This document shows positions 12,702-24,136 of a stretch of DNA of 64,000 nucleotides, in pieces; the stretch's first letter is position 1; each line of letters starts with the position of its first letter. The stretch is taken from the NCBI GenBank assembly GCA_027946365.1, contig JAPEUQ010000023.1, positions 62,001-126,000 on the forward strand, in the 5' to 3' direction. The position numbers and the translations under genes were made by a program. The notes under the pieces were generated by a model. That model was not told the DNA's origin. It saw only the letters and a list, made by a program, of their open reading frames with translations, and made no database searches. Source of the stretch: Kalmusia sp. IMI 367209 (taxonomy: Eukaryota; Ascomycota; Dothideomycetes; Pleosporales; Didymosphaeriaceae).

Positions 12702-14327
12702 TCACACAGTCTTCCACAAAATGAGTTTTTGATCGAAACCGCCACTCAACAAAATTTCCTCTTCCGGTGTGATTACGGCGGTATTGCCAGAGTCAACCTT
12801 GACCCGGCCAGCCCAGAGACATCGAAGCTTTGAACCAGACTGATGAGCTTCCAGAGCTGCTGCAAGTTTACCAGTGTTCGCTTCGAATCCACGTACTATA
12901 CCGTCATCCGAGCTAACATAAATCCCGGATCCGTCGGGCCGCCACACTAGTCGTGGTGTGGAATAAGGCTAAGTAGGGTACACAAAGTCAGTGTAAATCA
13001 AAACGCGTTGACATGTGCTGTATGTCTCAATCAAGCGAAAAAATGCATTTTTTCTCGATTGAGACATATGCACTTTATATCAGGATTTACTCACCGTCTG
13101 GGGAGCCATGGTACTAACATTTACCATTATGGCTGCTTCCTCTCTATCTTGTAAGAGGAGATTGGCACGAGCTTGTGATGCTTGTGTAACTGGCCCAGGA
13201 TCCAGATCCTGGTTCATATGCGAAGATGACGTCTCTTCAGGAGGTATAAGCAATTTCACAATCAATAGCTTCATATGTGGCGTTGAAGAAGTTGCAACTG
13301 CAACGATTGACGGATCAACCGGGCACGTTTGCACATCTGAGGGAGTAAATGCAACCCATGCATTTGAATGCGGAGCTAAGTTTTGCTTCCCGAGAAGCGA
13401 GATATTAGACCTGTCAGATCCTACTGATGATATAGTGTAGTAGTAAAGACATGTGGAGTCTCTACGTGTGAGGAGTAGTATAGGGTGAGACTTTTCAGGA
13501 GATCGAATGAACAGCAATGTTTCGGGGATTGTCGGGAATGACATTGTGGCGATGGGATCTCCGAGCTGAAGATCATCCCGGTCAGTACTAATGCAATACA
13601 GGAAAACCTTAGCGTCCCATCCCGCGGTGGCAACCAAAACGGAAGACTCCATAGACCATACAGCGAGCTTCACAACATATTTGCTGTGATCTTTGCGCTG
13701 GTCTAGGACTTGGTCGGTCCTCGTATCATAAAGTAGCAGCTTGCCTGACATGGAAGCTGCGAGTAGATACCTAGATCGGAAGGTGGCAAGATCTAGTATA
13801 GGGGAATCCTGGAAGCTTGAATATGATTGAACTGCATAAGGTGGATTAGAGCCCGGGTCAATCAGATGTAATCGCCTATCTGCGGTTGTTGCTGCAAAGT
13901 ACGATTGCGACTTAGAACTGGTCGGTAGGGCTAGGTCGAGCACAGAAACGCTGAGGATATTGCTGCGAGGCATAGAATCCAGGACCAATGGTTTTGAGGG
14001 AGCTATCGCTATCAGTGAAATGGTGAGGGCCACATTTTGAAACTCACCGTCGCTTTGCCACTCGCGATCTTTGACATCTACTCCCAGTTTCTCGAAGTTC
14101 AGGCTCAGGTCAAAGGTTTTCTTCTCTTGCAATATCTTCTCGATAGTTATATCACTATTACCGCCTCCGATGTCAACTGGTAGTCCGGCCTCATCGGTGA
14201 AGGTGGCTAAAGTCTGTGTTGCATGAGTCGGGTGGTCGTCATGTTCAAAAGAGTGTTACGTGAGTACCTTCGTGTACCCGTTCGATTTCAGAAATCGGGC
14301 CACCAACTCTGCCGCCGAAGGTAGCAT
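12702..14327 (-). CDS. LisH-motif WD40-repeat protein
   Basis: Spliced model: complement(join(12702..12968,13095..14213,14268..14327)), 481 residues. The first exon encodes a LisH dimerisation helix (AAELVARFLKSNGYTKTLATF, residues 5-25), completed in exon 2 and followed by EAGLPVDIGGG. Exons 2 and 3 encode a diverged WD40 beta-propeller: recognisable blades include LLAASMSGKLLLYD, LVATAGWDAKVFLY, YVSSDDGIVRGFE and the final LLSGGFDQKLILW. LisH plus WD40 is a common scaffold layout in ubiquitin ligases and chromatin complexes; the partner here is unknown. The splice junctions are in phase 0 and keep the blades intact. The second intron (126 nt) contains a long hairpin. The start is chosen because the LisH motif begins a few residues after this ATG. 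Confidence 0.85.
13015..13072. repeat. long inverted repeat inside intron 2 of the LisH/WD40 gene
   Basis: Arms TATGTCTCAATC (13021-13032) and GATTGAGACATA (13057-13068) are perfect 12-base complements and extend outward with one bulge to GTGC. The loop contains a second palindrome, AAAAAATGCATTTTTT (13038-13053). The whole lies within the 12969-13094 intron. Confidence 0.8.
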
Positions 14328-14622
14328 TTTGGAATACAGATTGGGAGAGGATTGTGATGTCGCGAATGTTATGCGCCACTATCGCAATTGTTGACTGCAG
14401 GAAGCGATTTGGAAGAAGCGAATTGCCGGCGTTAACCAATCATTAACCCCGGGACTTTTTTCGGCCCGCTTAGCGTTCACGTGAAAAAAGGAATTCACCC
14501 ACTACCGACAAATCCTACCTAGCATTGTGTATACTTCCGTGAACGTCAAGCCATATCGTTGACCTGACATGACAGTAAGAATCATTTTTGACGCTCTTTG
14601 AAGCCACTTATGGCATTTTAAC
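14328..14622. promoter_or_regulatory. divergent promoter with E-box palindrome
   Basis: Fewer than 300 bases separate the LisH/WD40 (-) and SET (+) start codons. The 10-base palindrome TTCACGTGAA sits near the middle at 14476-14485 and contains the CACGTG core. Both genes probably share regulatory input from this stretch. Confidence 0.5.
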
Positions 14623-16457
14623 ATGTCCCAGTCATTATCCAGCACAAACCTGCAGGAAAGGCTTGACGAGCTGTCCAAGCTTCAAAAAACTACACCTGAT
14701 AACCCTTACAGTATTATACACAGGCTCGCACTTGCGAAAACATACCAAAGCCTTGGATATCCAGATCTTGCCCTTGGAGACGCGTACAAAGCCCTTCTTC
14801 TTGTTGACGAAGTTATAGAAGAGGGGGAGTATCACGACGAAGCTTTAGAGGCCGCTATCAGCGATTACAATCTAGACCATGCATCGTTAAATATCGAAGC
14901 TGTGGACCGGAGCGATGGCGAGAAGGCGGTCTCGTGGGCAAGGCATTGTTGGCTGAAGACCGCGTAAGGTTTCACCAGATCTGTATCATTTCATGCATTT
15001 GGGCTAATTTTGTCAAGATATGAGATACTCATTCCGTGCCTGATACACTGCGGTTGTCTACGGAGCGCATTCGATTTTAAAACTCGCGCACAAAAAGCTT
15101 TCCCGGCAGTACCCGCATTTGAATCTTATCGAGCAACACTTCAATCAAAATTGCGTTCACACTTTGCTTCAAAGGATGAAAATTTCGATGCAATCAGCAT
15201 TGAAGATTATCCAGATAAAGGCGCTGTGCGTCGGGAGCTTTACCCGTGGAACGAACACGAGCCAGATAGGTTTTCGTCCGACGTGCTTCAGTCTCTGAAT
15301 CAGGATATGGAACAAATTGCTCCTAAGCTCGAGGTCAAAGTATCCGAGCTTCCATTGCTGAGGTAAGTACCTGGAGAGCTATTGCTTAATCGTAGCGTAC
15401 CCTAAACTGCACCGATGTTCTTACTCACTTCAACATTAGCGAAACGCCATTGATAGGTGTAGATGCTGTTTACATAAAACAACTGGGCGTTTTTGCGAAG
15501 GAAGACATCCTTCCGGGAGAAGAGATACTAAAGGAGAAGTCACTCCTGACAGGTATCTCACGTCTCCACGACTCTTTCTGCGATGCTTGTAGCATTCCAC
15601 TTTCAAAACCGAGCGATGCGACTATCCAACCCGATCAGCAGACCACAGTAGTAACATGCGATGAGTGCGACGAGGTCTTCTTTTGTAGCGAAGAGTGCCA
15701 CGATCTAGCACAAGACAGCTACCATCCCTCTCTTTGCGGTGTCAACACAGAACAGAAGGTTCCGGCAAGCGAAGCCGCAGACTCGCTATACACACTTCTA
15801 CTAGTACGAGCTATGGGCTTAGCGGAGACCCAAGAGCTCCATCCACTCGATCTGAAAGAGGTTCGCTATATCTGGGGCGACTATCACGGCCTCGATCTTG
15901 GTCAGAAGTGGAAGTCTGACTCAGATCCGTTTGGATCTCTACCGCAAACACTACCATTTTCGTTTGAAGCGAATGTGTTGAGGCCGTTGCACATTTTAGA
16001 GAAGATGGACGTGAATATCTTTGAGGAAAGTCACCGCTATGATACTTGGGTCTTCAACACACTGTATGCTAAGTTCCGAGGTTAGTAGCAATCCTATGGT
16101 TATTTAGAAATTCTCTGACGAATGGCAGGCACGGCCTCAGCAAGACAAGGCCTCGATGGTCGACCAGAGATTGGAGCTGTGCATCCTATGTGGTGCCTTG
16201 CTAATCACAGTTGTGATCCGAACGTGGCTTGGGAATGGAATGGCAGCATGCGTTTTTGGACTCGCGAGCAGCTCGTCGACTTCAAAGGACGAGATGCCAG
16301 TAAACAGCCTGGTCTGAAGAAAGGAGAAGAGATCTTTAGCCATTACTGCGACGTTCGGCTGTCGGTACAGGAAAGACGCGAGTGGGCCGTTGGAGCATTG
16401 GGAGGCCTCTGCATGTGCTCGAGATGTGTATGGGAAGATGCTCAGGAAGAACACTGA
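14623..16457 (+). CDS. SET-domain protein with N-terminal TPR-like region and MYND-like cysteines (SMYD-type)
   Basis: Spliced model: join(14623..14963,15018..15362,15440..16080,16129..16457), 551 residues, three introns of 48-77 nt. The N-terminus holds a TPR-like helix pair (about 26-62, IIHRLALAKTYQSLGYPDLAL). A split SET domain follows: the N-SET strand LGVFAKEDILPGEEIL (about 244-259); an inserted cysteine region at about 276-332 (CDAC, CDEC, FFCSEEC, YHPSLC) resembling a MYND finger; then NHSCDPN at 468-474, GEEIFSHYC, and the post-SET cluster CMCSRC near the end. These are the SAM- and lysine-binding landmarks of protein lysine methyltransferases. The substrate is unknown; SMYD-like fungal enzymes may act on histones or on cytosolic proteins. 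All exons join in phase. The call is firm for domain, open for target. Confidence 0.88.
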
Positions 16458-19040
16458 GTGTTCTGTAAGGGAGAGCGATCATGCTTCACTATGAGGATGA
16501 AAACGATCAATCCTCTTAGCGGCTCCGCAGAAGCACGCTGGATTTTAGACAAACGTAACCGAAGGCTATTGTGATTTGCCAAGATTACAAGCACTGATTT
16601 ACAACACATCAAGGACGAAGTAACCTACCCTGTTCATCTTCAAGGCCGTCTTTCTATCTACATCTTCTAACTCACCCTCATCAAAGTCGTTTCGCTGATT
16701 CAAGCGCTTAAAAGCCAGCCTACTTCCGTCTAAGCTCATAGTATTTCGTACACTTGACTTGTCTTGGACCAATATCTTAGCACACCAACAACTCTGCTAA
16801 CCTCATCATAATATTGGATACGTCATGTTACCTCGAAAAGCTAGATTTGATTACTGAACACTTCATACTTGGGAGATATGAACCGCATGGCTACATAAGT
16901 TGTACAACACTGGTATGCGCTCCAGAACCCCCCCAACACGTCTAGGTTTCTATCCGGTGATCATGCTTACGCGTACGTGTCCTTCAATACCCATCCCTAT
17001 CTATCTTTAGCTCAATATGAATTTCACCTAAACTCGCTGTATGCCTGTTCTCTCCTTTAAGGCGCCCAGGTCGAGGCCACAAGAGTTGCCGTGTTCGCAC
17101 ATTACATCCTAGCCTTGCGCTCGCCTATCGCTAACACGAACCACTAGCCTCATCCTACATGTGCAACCCAGCCGTGCACCCAAGCGAGCCTCCATTGCTT
17201 TTCTACGTAGCCCCCGATGTCTTCGAAAACGCCCTAATACTAGCTACCAGCCTCGGAACCCCATCCAAAGCCAAGAGTCTGCACCTCCCACACCGGTCCG
17301 CAATTGATGGCGCAAAGCTCATGTCCTCCACCGGTCCACACCACGCACGACCATACACTCCACACCCCTTCATCTGCTCGTATATGCACGATCCGGCGAA
17401 TATTATGCCACCCAATACCGATACCCGAGTTTGGCTTTCGTTGACTGCGACGCCCAGGTGCCACACACGGCACATCATTCAGGTCCGCTCTTGAGGATTT
17501 GACAGGTGGAAGTCATGTTCCAGGCGTCCGAAAAGTTTCGGGGTGCGTACAAGTTGCTGAAAGGATGTGCATCTGGAAAGCCGTCATGACGATGGGGCAG
17601 CGCCGCTGCATGTTCTGGCTTGTCATCGAACATGTCATCCACGACAGAGTCGTACAGCTTAGGTCGATCCTTGGCTGGGCTCTGGTCTACGACGATGCCG
17701 ACAGATTCTGCGCATTATGAAACCTCTACCGTCATGTCGGTAAAGTATTGCAGGGTGGGATATGAAAATGAATTTGCGATCGTTGAAGACGTACAAGGGG
17801 TCTACAGATCGTGAAGCATTGTCTCAGAGAGCTGATTAAGAACGTTGTATCAACGCAGCTGAGGTGGGGGCACACGCACACATAATTCGACATCGGACCG
17901 ATGGAGTGTTGCAATGCGAGGGTTAATGCGAGTGGGGGTCGCTGTCGTGTGAGAGAAGAGCAACGTCGGGTACCGGTATGTAGGGTTGACCTTCGAAGCC
18001 CTCAGCTTTGGATAGCCTAAGTGCGCCTCGCCTGCGTCATGTCTTGGGAACGCTTGATGGATTACCAAAGAGGACCCACACAATGGATGCATGCTGACCG
18101 GTTCCCTGCCTGATCACAATGACATCGTTTCCTTGGCTGATCGCAGAAAGGCTAAGCAGATCATGCAGCACCGAGCATCTCCGTGGGTACGGACACTGCA
18201 ACTACGCTTCCCGTCTCATCTGCATGTTGCAGTCAAGCCGCAAGCTCACGAAGATATCATGCACTCATCACAGCCGGCCACTAATCTAACCTATCACAAT
18301 CCCCCTCGTCCTCTCACAAAGAAGCTAGGGGGACCGGATAGGACCCCTTTGCTGCATTTAGAAAATACCGTAACTACTTCTTTACGTTTCTTACGATACC
18401 GGTGAACTCAATCCACCACCCTTAATTACGACCCGCGAATTGCCATGCAGATATCTCCGCCATCTCCACTATCAATCTCTCAATACGTGATAGTAATGCT
18501 AAACGGAGTGTGCAAGCATACCCCAAGATATTCCTCCCCTTGCATCTTGGTCGGACTATCATTCAAGCACTATGCGTCTCTAAGTAAACCATGGGTCTAC
18601 TTCCACCAACACATACAGTCTGGAGCACCAATCACCACCTAGACATATCTCAAAAGCCCATGCAGCCAGACTCGCCCTCCGTTGCCTCGCATCTGCCTTC
18701 TCATGCTCACAAAGCAAATACATCACCAAGCAAGCCAGTAAGTACCCTATTGTTCAGACATCATATATTCATCTCCCAGAGCATCTCAGCCTTAATTACA
18801 TCTCCATCACTCTATATGCTCATTATAAGTACATAAAGCCCCTTTGGGCTGACAAATGCCCTATACACCATCGCTGCGCGTTACCGCATCGTAAGAAGCC
18901 GAGTCGTGAAATCTAATGCCATGCCGTGCCGTAAATCCGTTAAACCGTGAAATATCCGTAACCCGTATGCTCGTACATGCGCCGAAGTATGATCGCCCAA
19001 AAGCCCACCTTTTCTAAGTGGTGCAGAAAAAATATCGTCC
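16458..19040. other. 2.6-kb intergenic region between two converging genes
   Basis: This lies 3' of both the SET gene and the DUF3433 gene. Several frames of 60-110 codons occur on both strands (longest with an ATG at 17159-17494), but they overlap each other in antisense and show no domain, signal peptide or splice context. No gene is supported. Confidence 0.4.
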
Positions 19041-21768
19041 TCAAGCCGAGGAACCCACCCAGCTCTTCCTGTTCTGCTCTTCCCAAATAACGAGCTCGCG
19101 CCCGCTTCGCTCGCCCCCACGCCTGACGCGATCGATTCCCAAGTGCTCGAGACCATCGCGTCCAACATGGATACCGAATCCATACCTCATCTTGCCTGGC
19201 TCCAGGACTGAGTTGCGTACCTCGAGACCGTCTTTCTCTAGATGTGGTTTTCCCCTTCTATCGCTATGTCCACCCCTTAAATTATCCCTCGATGGCCGGA
19301 CAAGCGAGGTCAAAGATTGAGCCCAAGTGCGCTCCAGATACGCAGAGCCCATTAATCTCGCAACAAGTTCGGGCTTTGTCTGAGGGCGATTGAACGCACG
19401 ATCCGTCAGGATAGGGCTCTGGTAGACCCAGCTGATAATCTCGGCAAGGCTGGTGCTGCGGTGAGGGAGCGCGGCGCGGCGACGGCCAGGCCAGAGAGCT
19501 ATAAGACTGGCTGCGTAGAGCGCTAGGAAGAAGCAAAGTGCATAGTACCCGGGCAAGTCTGCAGTGACGCGGACAACTTTGGATTCCGAGTAGTACTGCG
19601 TCCAGAAACAGCCGCCTGCAAGAATCGGGATTGCGATTGAGGTAAATGAGACGAGAGAGAGGATGGCGTTCTGGTAATGCTGGTTTTCTAGGGCGGCGAA
19701 GGTGATGGAGAGTGGGAAGCGAGAAGTGTAGTCGAGGAGGAGGGAGGCTTCGGCCGTTGCGCCTCCCTTCGAAGAGAGCGAGATGTATGGCCGGAGTGCG
19801 CGGAGTGAGTAGTCGAATGTAAGGATGATGAGGAAGAGTATTTGACCGATAAGCGCAGGAATGAACGAGTACAAGAAGTTTGAGGCGGAGAAACCAGCAG
19901 CGTTAGTGCGCGCAAATACCTGAGGTAGGAACCCTAGCTTGACCGCGCTGTTCACGAAGCTTATGACTAGAAATGCGATGAGTAGCACCATTGCGGTGAT
20001 GATCCACATCATCACGGCCGAGTCGCGGAGCCACCAGGGGAGGTACCTGAGGCGAACGTTCGGGCTACGAATGTCCATGCGAATCGAGAAGTCGCTTGGC
20101 CGATGGTTTTGCTGCACAACAGATGGATCGGGAATAACGCGCTCTGGGCCTTTCTCTCGAATACGTCCATCCTCGATCGAGAACCTCCTTGTCGGTGCGC
20201 CCTCTTCGCCAATGCCGTGGAAGACGTCATTCGAACGCCTCGTGGTGCTCCAGTAACCGATGCGGTCTGATCGCCCTTTCAAATTGGCGAAGTCGTGTTT
20301 CTCAAACGTTTCGGCACCTGTGTAGTCGTTCGTAATGTTCGATCGCTCGAGCAGTGTAATGATGTCGGCTAGAGAGCGAGGATCCCACTTCAATCCTGTC
20401 GGTCGGCGGAGGACAACCACTAACGCAAGCAGTGCTAATACCAGCAGTATGTAGAGAACGATGACTGTCCAGATCACACCTTGAACAGCTACCCATCGCC
20501 AGACTGCTCTATCGAGATCATATCGTACGTTGAAAGAAGCTGCAAGAAGGGGTATCGTCCACTGACAAAGCCAGAAAACAAAGAAGCACAAGCCGACTAA
20601 AGGCTGTCCGGCACGAAATTGCTCCAGTCTGGGAAATAAGAATTGCGTCGGATAAAGTTGGAGGAAGATAGCTTCAGATCGCTGGTGATATTGGTTTGAA
20701 GCCATAGCGATAAAAGGCACAATCCGCTGGAGTGCTATCTGCACTTGAATAAGCCACAGAAGAATGAGCGCACCCAGCAGGGTCGGCAGGTACTCGAAGA
20801 CGAAATATCGATTGTCGCCGAACACGTTGTAGTCCCATAGTCCGTTGCCGCTATTCCGGTTGGAAAATAAAGCACAGAAAATGAGCGCTGCGAGCATTAG
20901 CAAGCAGATTATGGTGAAGAGAAGCAGCCAGATGGGCCGCAGGATGCTCGGAACAAAGTCCAATGGCGCATGAGGAACGGCATGAGAGATGAAAACGTCC
21001 TTTTGCGCCTGTTCCGGTATCCTGTTCCGGTACGGTTGTTTCGATACCATTGTCTCCTCGACCGTGCTCGGTACATGTCCTAACTGCTTTTGAGGCTTGT
21101 AGCGAGACAATCTCTGTTGTGTCCGGGCATCCTGGGCCATGTAGCCCAAGCTCTCATCAGACACTATGCGTTCAACAGGATAATCGGTCTCCTCTTCGCG
21201 TTCTTCGTCCGTCTCTGGCATGTCATATTCGTGGCTCACAGGGTACAGGCGGCTGCCTCGCACCTCCTCATCGCGCGTGAGCTGGTCGATGGCAAAGCGG
21301 ATATACGGTGTCGTGTCCATGCCTGGGGTAGTGGTCATTGAGTCCGAATCCATTCCAGACGGCAGCGGGCGTTGTCGGCTTCCCTGCGTGTCTGGTCGCT
21401 CCTCGACAATGGTAGAAACGGGGCGGTCGTGAGTAGGTGGAGGGTGCCGCTGAACACCCACCCCTCTTAATGATGCTATCGGTGCGTCGGCGTGAGTCTG
21501 CAAATGCTCATGGCTTTGGGCGGGCGTTCGGTTGTGAGAAGGCGGTGTGTGGTAGCGGGGCTTCGGAGCGTCACTGTCGCTCGATGTGTTCTCGGAGAGG
21601 CTGTAGTAACCTTCGGAAGCAGCTTGGGATGCAGCGATGCTTTGCTGCGAGTCGGAGTGTGAAAGACGAGGGCGACTGACTGCAGGGAAATTAGTGTATG
21701 CCGCGTGTATCGGGCTCAGACAACTCACCGTTGGTTTGCTTGAGTTGGAATGGCGATTCCAGGCTCAT
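19041..21768 (-). CDS. DUF3433-family multi-spanning membrane protein
   Basis: Spliced model: complement(join(19041..21679,21729..21768)), 892 residues, one 49-nt intron after the 13-residue first exon. A long polar N-terminus (about 1-255, rich in Ser, His and Pro) is followed by two copies of a four-helix membrane unit, which is the hallmark of DUF3433. Unit one starts around RPIWLLLFTIICLLML and includes FEYLPTLLGALILLWLIQVQ. Unit two starts around SAVMMWIITAMVLLIAFLV and includes YSFIPALIGQILFLIILTFD. That gives eight predicted spans and a cytosolic C-terminus. The family is restricted to filamentous ascomycetes and has no established biochemical function. The start is set by the short first exon with a GTGAGT donor; starting in exon 2 would need a non-ATG codon. 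Divergent from the Nnf1 gene. Confidence 0.88.
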
Positions 21769-22446
21769 GTCGCTCAACGAGAGACTAGTAATATGTGGGT
21801 ATGCGGAATGGCTGCATGGTTAGTGTACCGCGAGATGCGCAGTCGATTTTGTATAGCTATGGCCGTGGTGGCCGATGCTGCAGGAGGCTGGCAAAGAGGC
21901 TGGGAGCCCGCCACACGGAGACAACATGTCACAGCGAAGGCATTGGTGCGACAAGATTCATAAAGAAGGTTCTATTGGTAGTATGAAATTAGCGCCTAGT
22001 CATTTCTTGGTTATCCTGCTGTACAATCAAGGTGTGCAGATGCCTTGGTAATGGTGTTGTCTTTCGCAGTGACGATGATGCGCCTCGCTTAGCGCAGAGC
22101 CAATGGCTGTCCACGGAAACCGATCAACATGCTATCTTTTTAGACTTTCGATCGTTTTAAATGCTCTCTGCTGAAATTACTGGACTGCAAATAAGGCCGT
22201 TTTGTCAAAGCTTTACCTGCCATATGCGCGAACATCTTGTGAGAAGTAATGGTGCTGGGTCTTGGACCTCCAAGTTACGGGCAGACTTCGGCTGAAAACG
22301 CCTGATCACGTGTGCCTTGGCACCCCGCGTTGTTGATTCTTTGGTAAACAGTGGGCGAGAATGCGCCGGAGGGCGATCCACTCACTCCGCCCCGACATCA
22401 CGTCGCGCATCCTCGCGGTACTACCACTTATTCATTACCTTCTACA
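21769..22446. promoter_or_regulatory. divergent promoter of DUF3433 (-) and Nnf1 (+)
   Basis: The region holds a CACGTG E-box at 22307-22312, 135 bases upstream of the Nnf1 ATG, within TGATCACGTGTG. No other feature is recognised. Confidence 0.4.
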
Positions 22447-23175
22447 ATGCCGGCCGCCACACGACCCGAATCACGCTCGCCATCCCCTCCGCCTGCCCCA
22501 CCCATCGCAGACACGCCCGGGCCACGCGCGCAAGGCCTCATAAACATCTTCAATCAAGCCGTGAAGGCGACTTTGGACAAATGCTCACCCACAAATTTCG
22601 CATCATGCTTTCCCAGTGCCGCCCAGGAGGCTCCGGAAGTGGTGGGCGGCTTGCGGTCCCAGATTTTGGACCAACTCGATCGCGAATGGAAGACCAACTT
22701 CGATAATGTCATGGCACGGCGGAACGTTGTACAGCTGCTCAATTCTTTGGATCAATGCATTGAGGATGCAAGACTACGGAAGAAGCGCGCCGAGGCGAAC
22801 GGCGGACCTGTCGAGACGCCAGTGCCGTAAGTACGCAAACTGCGAATATGGAGGCGCGAGCATAGGGGGCACTTGGACGCTGACTATACGCTTAGCCCTC
22901 ACACACTGCCTCCGGAAATGATCCACCTCGCCCACCTGATGCCCTTCCTCGAGACTCAAGCTGCCGAGATGAACGCTCGACTTACCGATACACAGCAAGC
23001 CAACACCCAGCTGCTTTCCACTGTCACAGCGCAGCGTGCAGAGATAGAAGCGCTAGTGCACGGCCTTGAAATAGTTATCCAGGACCTGGAAACAAGCGCC
23101 CAGATGATGGGCGAAGAAGAAGTGCAAGGGTTAGGCAAGGAGATTAGAGTGTTAGAGAAGGAAATGAACAAGTGA
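22447..23175 (+). CDS. NNF1: Nnf1-like subunit of the Mis12/MIND kinetochore complex
   Basis: Spliced model: join(22447..22826,22896..23175), 219 residues, one 69-nt intron. Nnf1 (PMF1 in animals) pairs with Mis12/Mtw1 and links CENP-C and the inner kinetochore to the Ndc80 complex. The N-terminus is Pro/Ser-rich; the Nnf1 helical core begins at about residue 33 with LINIFNQAVKATLDKCSPTNFASCFP and continues through LDREWKTNFDNVMARRNVVQLLNSLD. Exon 2 gives PPEMIHLAHLMPFLE and then a coiled coil to the end. Size fits fungal Nnf1 (about 200-230). The ATG at 22447 is the first in frame; upstream frame extension lacks an ATG. Intron donor GTAAGT, branch CTGAC, acceptor TTAG. Confidence 0.85.
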
Positions 23176-24136
23176 GATAAGCCGAAGAGCAAGCTTGAAA
23201 AGAAGCGCCACTGCTTGTACACTATATAAGAACACCTCTCTTGAGGCCAGGACACATGGGGTTTGCCCCGTGGCAATTGTGCAGCAGCACAACAGAGCAG
23301 AAGACCCCCAACACATAGCGACCGAGCCAAGAAGCAAGTGCTTCGCGAAAGGGAGGCGATTCGCGGTACATCGGGAAGCAATCCGTCTACCAATGTCTTG
23401 AACAGAAGACTCCAAGAACTCCTACTTGGTTCCTAAGAGGATCACAGCAAAGAGGAAGTCAACCAATACTCAAAAGGAGGGTCTCTGATGGCCATGACCG
23501 TCTGAATATGAAATACGTCTCCCATTGGATTGATTCTCTCGATTTCTAGTGATCTGATAAGTCGTGAAAGGTAGGGGTGGTGATCGTGGTTGGTGTATGT
23601 GCGTGGTCAGTATATATTTTTGTTAGTATTATTTTGGGTATTATTATCTTGAAGCCAAGCTAAATTTGACACTATTGTTGACTTATTCCATCTTACATAC
23701 TTTTTTTGTATGCACTCGTGATCGAGACTCCCTAGAATGATCCTCTTGGCTCTACTTCTGTTGGTGGAAACATGCGCCTTACACACGCGCACACACGCAC
23801 ACACACAATCACCCTTACCGACCATCGTACGCAGCGTACCGGTATTTGAAAGCCGAGCGTTCGCAGAAGCCGAAGCGTGGGGCCTCGCGTGCTGCGAAGC
23901 TCGAAGTTGGCAATATAATGTTAATATACACGATCCTTTTCGGTACACCCACCGGCTAACGGCGCAATCTAATCAATTTAACACCGCCATGGCAACAACG
24001 AAATAGCAGGATTGCCCAGCTTAGCGCGTGCCCTTCAACGTTGTATATGATGGCTTGGGTAAGGGTTGTTTGCTGTCACTGTCCTCTAGGATCACCCAGT
24101 CTATTATCGCGAAATTCTGTTTGACGAGCTCGAGCC
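23176..24136. other. intergenic region with CA microsatellite
   Basis: 3' UTR of Nnf1 and upstream region of the AA9 gene. It contains an AT-rich stretch and a CA-rich tract. A frame at 23737-24006 starts with a hydrophobic run but is built over the CA repeat and has no family resemblance. Confidence 0.4.
23781..23808. repeat. CA/CG dinucleotide microsatellite
   Basis: An interrupted ACACGC tract, a candidate polymorphic marker. Confidence 0.7.

Noticed and set aside
17159..17494. 111-codon plus-strand frame with an ATG
   Set aside because: The opposite strand is also open over the same bases, and no domain, signal peptide or splicing context supports it.
23737..24006. Possible small secreted protein (hydrophobic N-terminus)
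   Set aside because: The frame is laid over a CA microsatellite and AT-rich DNA and has no cysteine pattern or family resemblance.
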